Assembly: GCF_002846495.1 (NCBI RefSeq)
Contig: NZ_PJNE01000001.1
Span: forward strand, 1,488,001 to 1,552,000
Reading direction: 5' to 3'
DNA length: 64,000 bases
Source of the DNA: Phycicoccus duodecadis
Lineage (GTDB): Bacteria > Actinomycetota > Actinomycetes > Actinomycetales > Dermatophilaceae
Shown: piece after piece, positions 62,942 through 64,000 of the stretch
How positions within the stretch are numbered: position 1 is the stretch's first letter
Layout of the letters: each line of letters begins with the position of its first letter
The notes under the pieces: generated by a model
What the model was told of the DNA's origin: nothing
Databases searched by the model: none
The model's input: only the letters and a program-made list of their open reading frames with translations
Translations under genes and position numbers: made by a program

Positions 62942-64000
62942 ATGGCCCTCGAGCTCACCGCCGCCCGACCCGACCCGGCCCTGCTCGACCTGCCGTGGCG
63001 GGTCCCGCTCGAGGAGTGGCCCGAGGACATCCTCGCCGCCCTGCCCCGCGGCATCTCGCGGCACGTCGTCCGCTTCGTGCGGCTGTCGGGCCGGGTGCTC
63101 GCCATCAAGGAGATCAAGGACGACATCGCGCGCCGCGAGTACGAGATGCTGCGCAACCTGGGCCGCCTGCACCTCCCGGCGGTCGAGCCCTTCGCGGTGG
63201 TCAGCGGGCGCGTCGACCGTGACGGTGAGCCGCTGGACGCCTGCCTGGTCACCCGCCACCTGCAGTTCTCACTGCCGTACCGCGCTCTCTACAGCCAGTC
63301 GCTGCGCAAGGGCACGGCCACCCGCCTCATCGACGCCCTCGCCGTGCTCCTGGTGCGCCTGCACCTGGCCGGCTTCTGGTGGGGTGACGTCTCGCTGTCC
63401 AACACCCTGTTCCGGCGCGACGCAGGGGCATTCGCGGCTTACCTGGTCGATGCCGAGACCGGCGAGCTGCGCGAGCGGCTCAGCGACGGCCAGCGCGAGC
63501 ACGACCTCGACATCGCGCGGGTCAACATCGCCGGGGAGCTGATGGACCTCGAGGCCGGCGGCCTGCTCCAGGAGGAGCGCGACCCGGTCGAGGTCAGCGA
63601 GCGCATCGTCACCCGGTACCGCGAGCTCTGGGCGACCCTCACCGACGAGGAGACCATCGACGACTCCGAGCGCTGGCGGGTCGACGACCGCATCCGGCGC
63701 CTCAACGCCGTGGGGTTCGACGTCGACGAGCTGGAGATCACCACCGACATCGACGGCACCTCGATCCGGTTGCAGCCCAAGGTGGTCGACGCCGGCCACC
63801 ACTCGCGGCGGCTGCTGCGGCTCACCGGCCTCGACGTGCGCGAGAACCAGGCCCGCCGGCTGCTCAACGACCTCGACGCCTTCACGGCGGGCACCGGGCG
63901 CCAGGGTGACGACGAGGAGATCGTGGCGCACGACTGGCTGAACCGCATCTACGAGCCGGTGACCCGCCGGGTGCCGCGCGAGCTCACCGGCAAGCTCGAG
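62942..64000 (+). CDS. DUF4032 protein with kinase-like fold (runs off right edge)
   Basis: At least 353 residues of a DUF4032 protein. The N-terminal half resembles a lipopolysaccharide-kinase-like fold: LAIKEIKDDIARREYEMLRN (a Lys-Glu pair) and WGDVSLSNTLF, with a later Asp in LVDAETG. The C-terminal domain is DUF4032 (GRQGDDEEIVAHDWLNRIYE). The family is widespread in actinobacteria, but its function is unknown. It starts ATG 62942, 128 bases after the ATPase gene and its terminator. Confidence 0.88.
   Translation, partial: MALELTAARPDPALLDLPWRVPLEEWPEDILAALPRGISRHVVRFVRLSGRVLAIKEIKDDIARREYEMLRNLGRLHLPAVEPFAVVSGRVDRDGEPLDACLVTRHLQFSLPYRALYSQSLRKGTATRLIDALAVLLVRLHLAGFWWGDVSLSNTLFRRDAGAFAAYLVDAETGELRERLSDGQREHDLDIARVNIAGELMDLEAGGLLQEERDPVEVSERIVTRYRELWATLTDEETIDDSERWRVDDRIRRLNAVGFDVDELEITTDIDGTSIRLQPKVVDAGHHSRRLLRLTGLDVRENQARRLLNDLDAFTAGTGRQGDDEEIVAHDWLNRIYEPVTRRVPRELTGKLE

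Overview
The window is high-GC, densely coded DNA with GTG starts and many 4-base ATGA/GTGA gene overlaps. LacI/GntR-controlled ABC transporters, an LCP-family protein, a DUF4032 protein, a ThrE-type exporter and an RHS protein with a Sec signal point to an actinobacterium, probably Micrococcales (Intrasporangiaceae-like). The genus is an inference; no rRNA is present.

Left part (1-33000), metabolic. Minus-strand genes 1-6009 form a monosaccharide operon: lipoprotein binding protein, RbsA-type ATPase, RbsC-type permease, FucU/RbsD mutarotase, FucI-like isomerase and an FGGY kinase that runs off the left edge. A LacI regulator (6122-7117) lies upstream. The 16-base palindrome GAGAAATCGATTTCTC sits at the operon promoter, and a half-conserved copy lies before a divergent lactonase-like metallo-hydrolase. 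Next comes a plus-strand trio (Tm-1-like/UPF0261 protein, phosphoenolpyruvate-hydrolase-family TIM barrel, cupin), then a 2-oxoglutarate oxygenase and a LysR regulator. From 27761 down to 12714 there is one long minus-strand operon. It holds a 32-codon leader ORF, a Dpp/Opp-type importer, two Gfo/Idh/MocA oxidoreductases, a TldD/TldE protease pair, two adjacent DUF4438 paralogues, a GntR regulator, a 2-hydroxyacid dehydrogenase and an LLM flavin oxidoreductase. It looks like an import, proteolysis and oxidation pathway for a peptide-like compound and is the best candidate for an undescribed system. RidA, an aminotransferase, an SDR-like protein, and a LysR/YeiH pair follow.

Middle part (33136-54604), an accretion island at tRNA-Thr(TGT). 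The intact tRNA (54532-54604) sits beside a tyrosine integrase, with an excisionase-like gene nearby. Three copies of the tRNA 3' end, about 42-45 bases each, lie to the left at 33136, 35667 and 41301. They mark stepwise integrations. The island carries a RelE/Phd-type toxin-antitoxin pair, IS110, IS256 and IS3 elements, an RHS polymorphic toxin with an overlapping candidate immunity gene, orphan immunity-like genes, a frameshifted leucine-rich pseudogene joined to a truncated adenylation enzyme, and a PHO-box-preceded alkaline phosphatase.

Right part (54700-64000), core-like: KUP potassium transporter, LCP protein, ThrE-like exporter coupled to a Ser/Thr kinase, CBS protein, MsmK/UgpC-type ATPase, and a DUF4032 protein that runs off the right edge.
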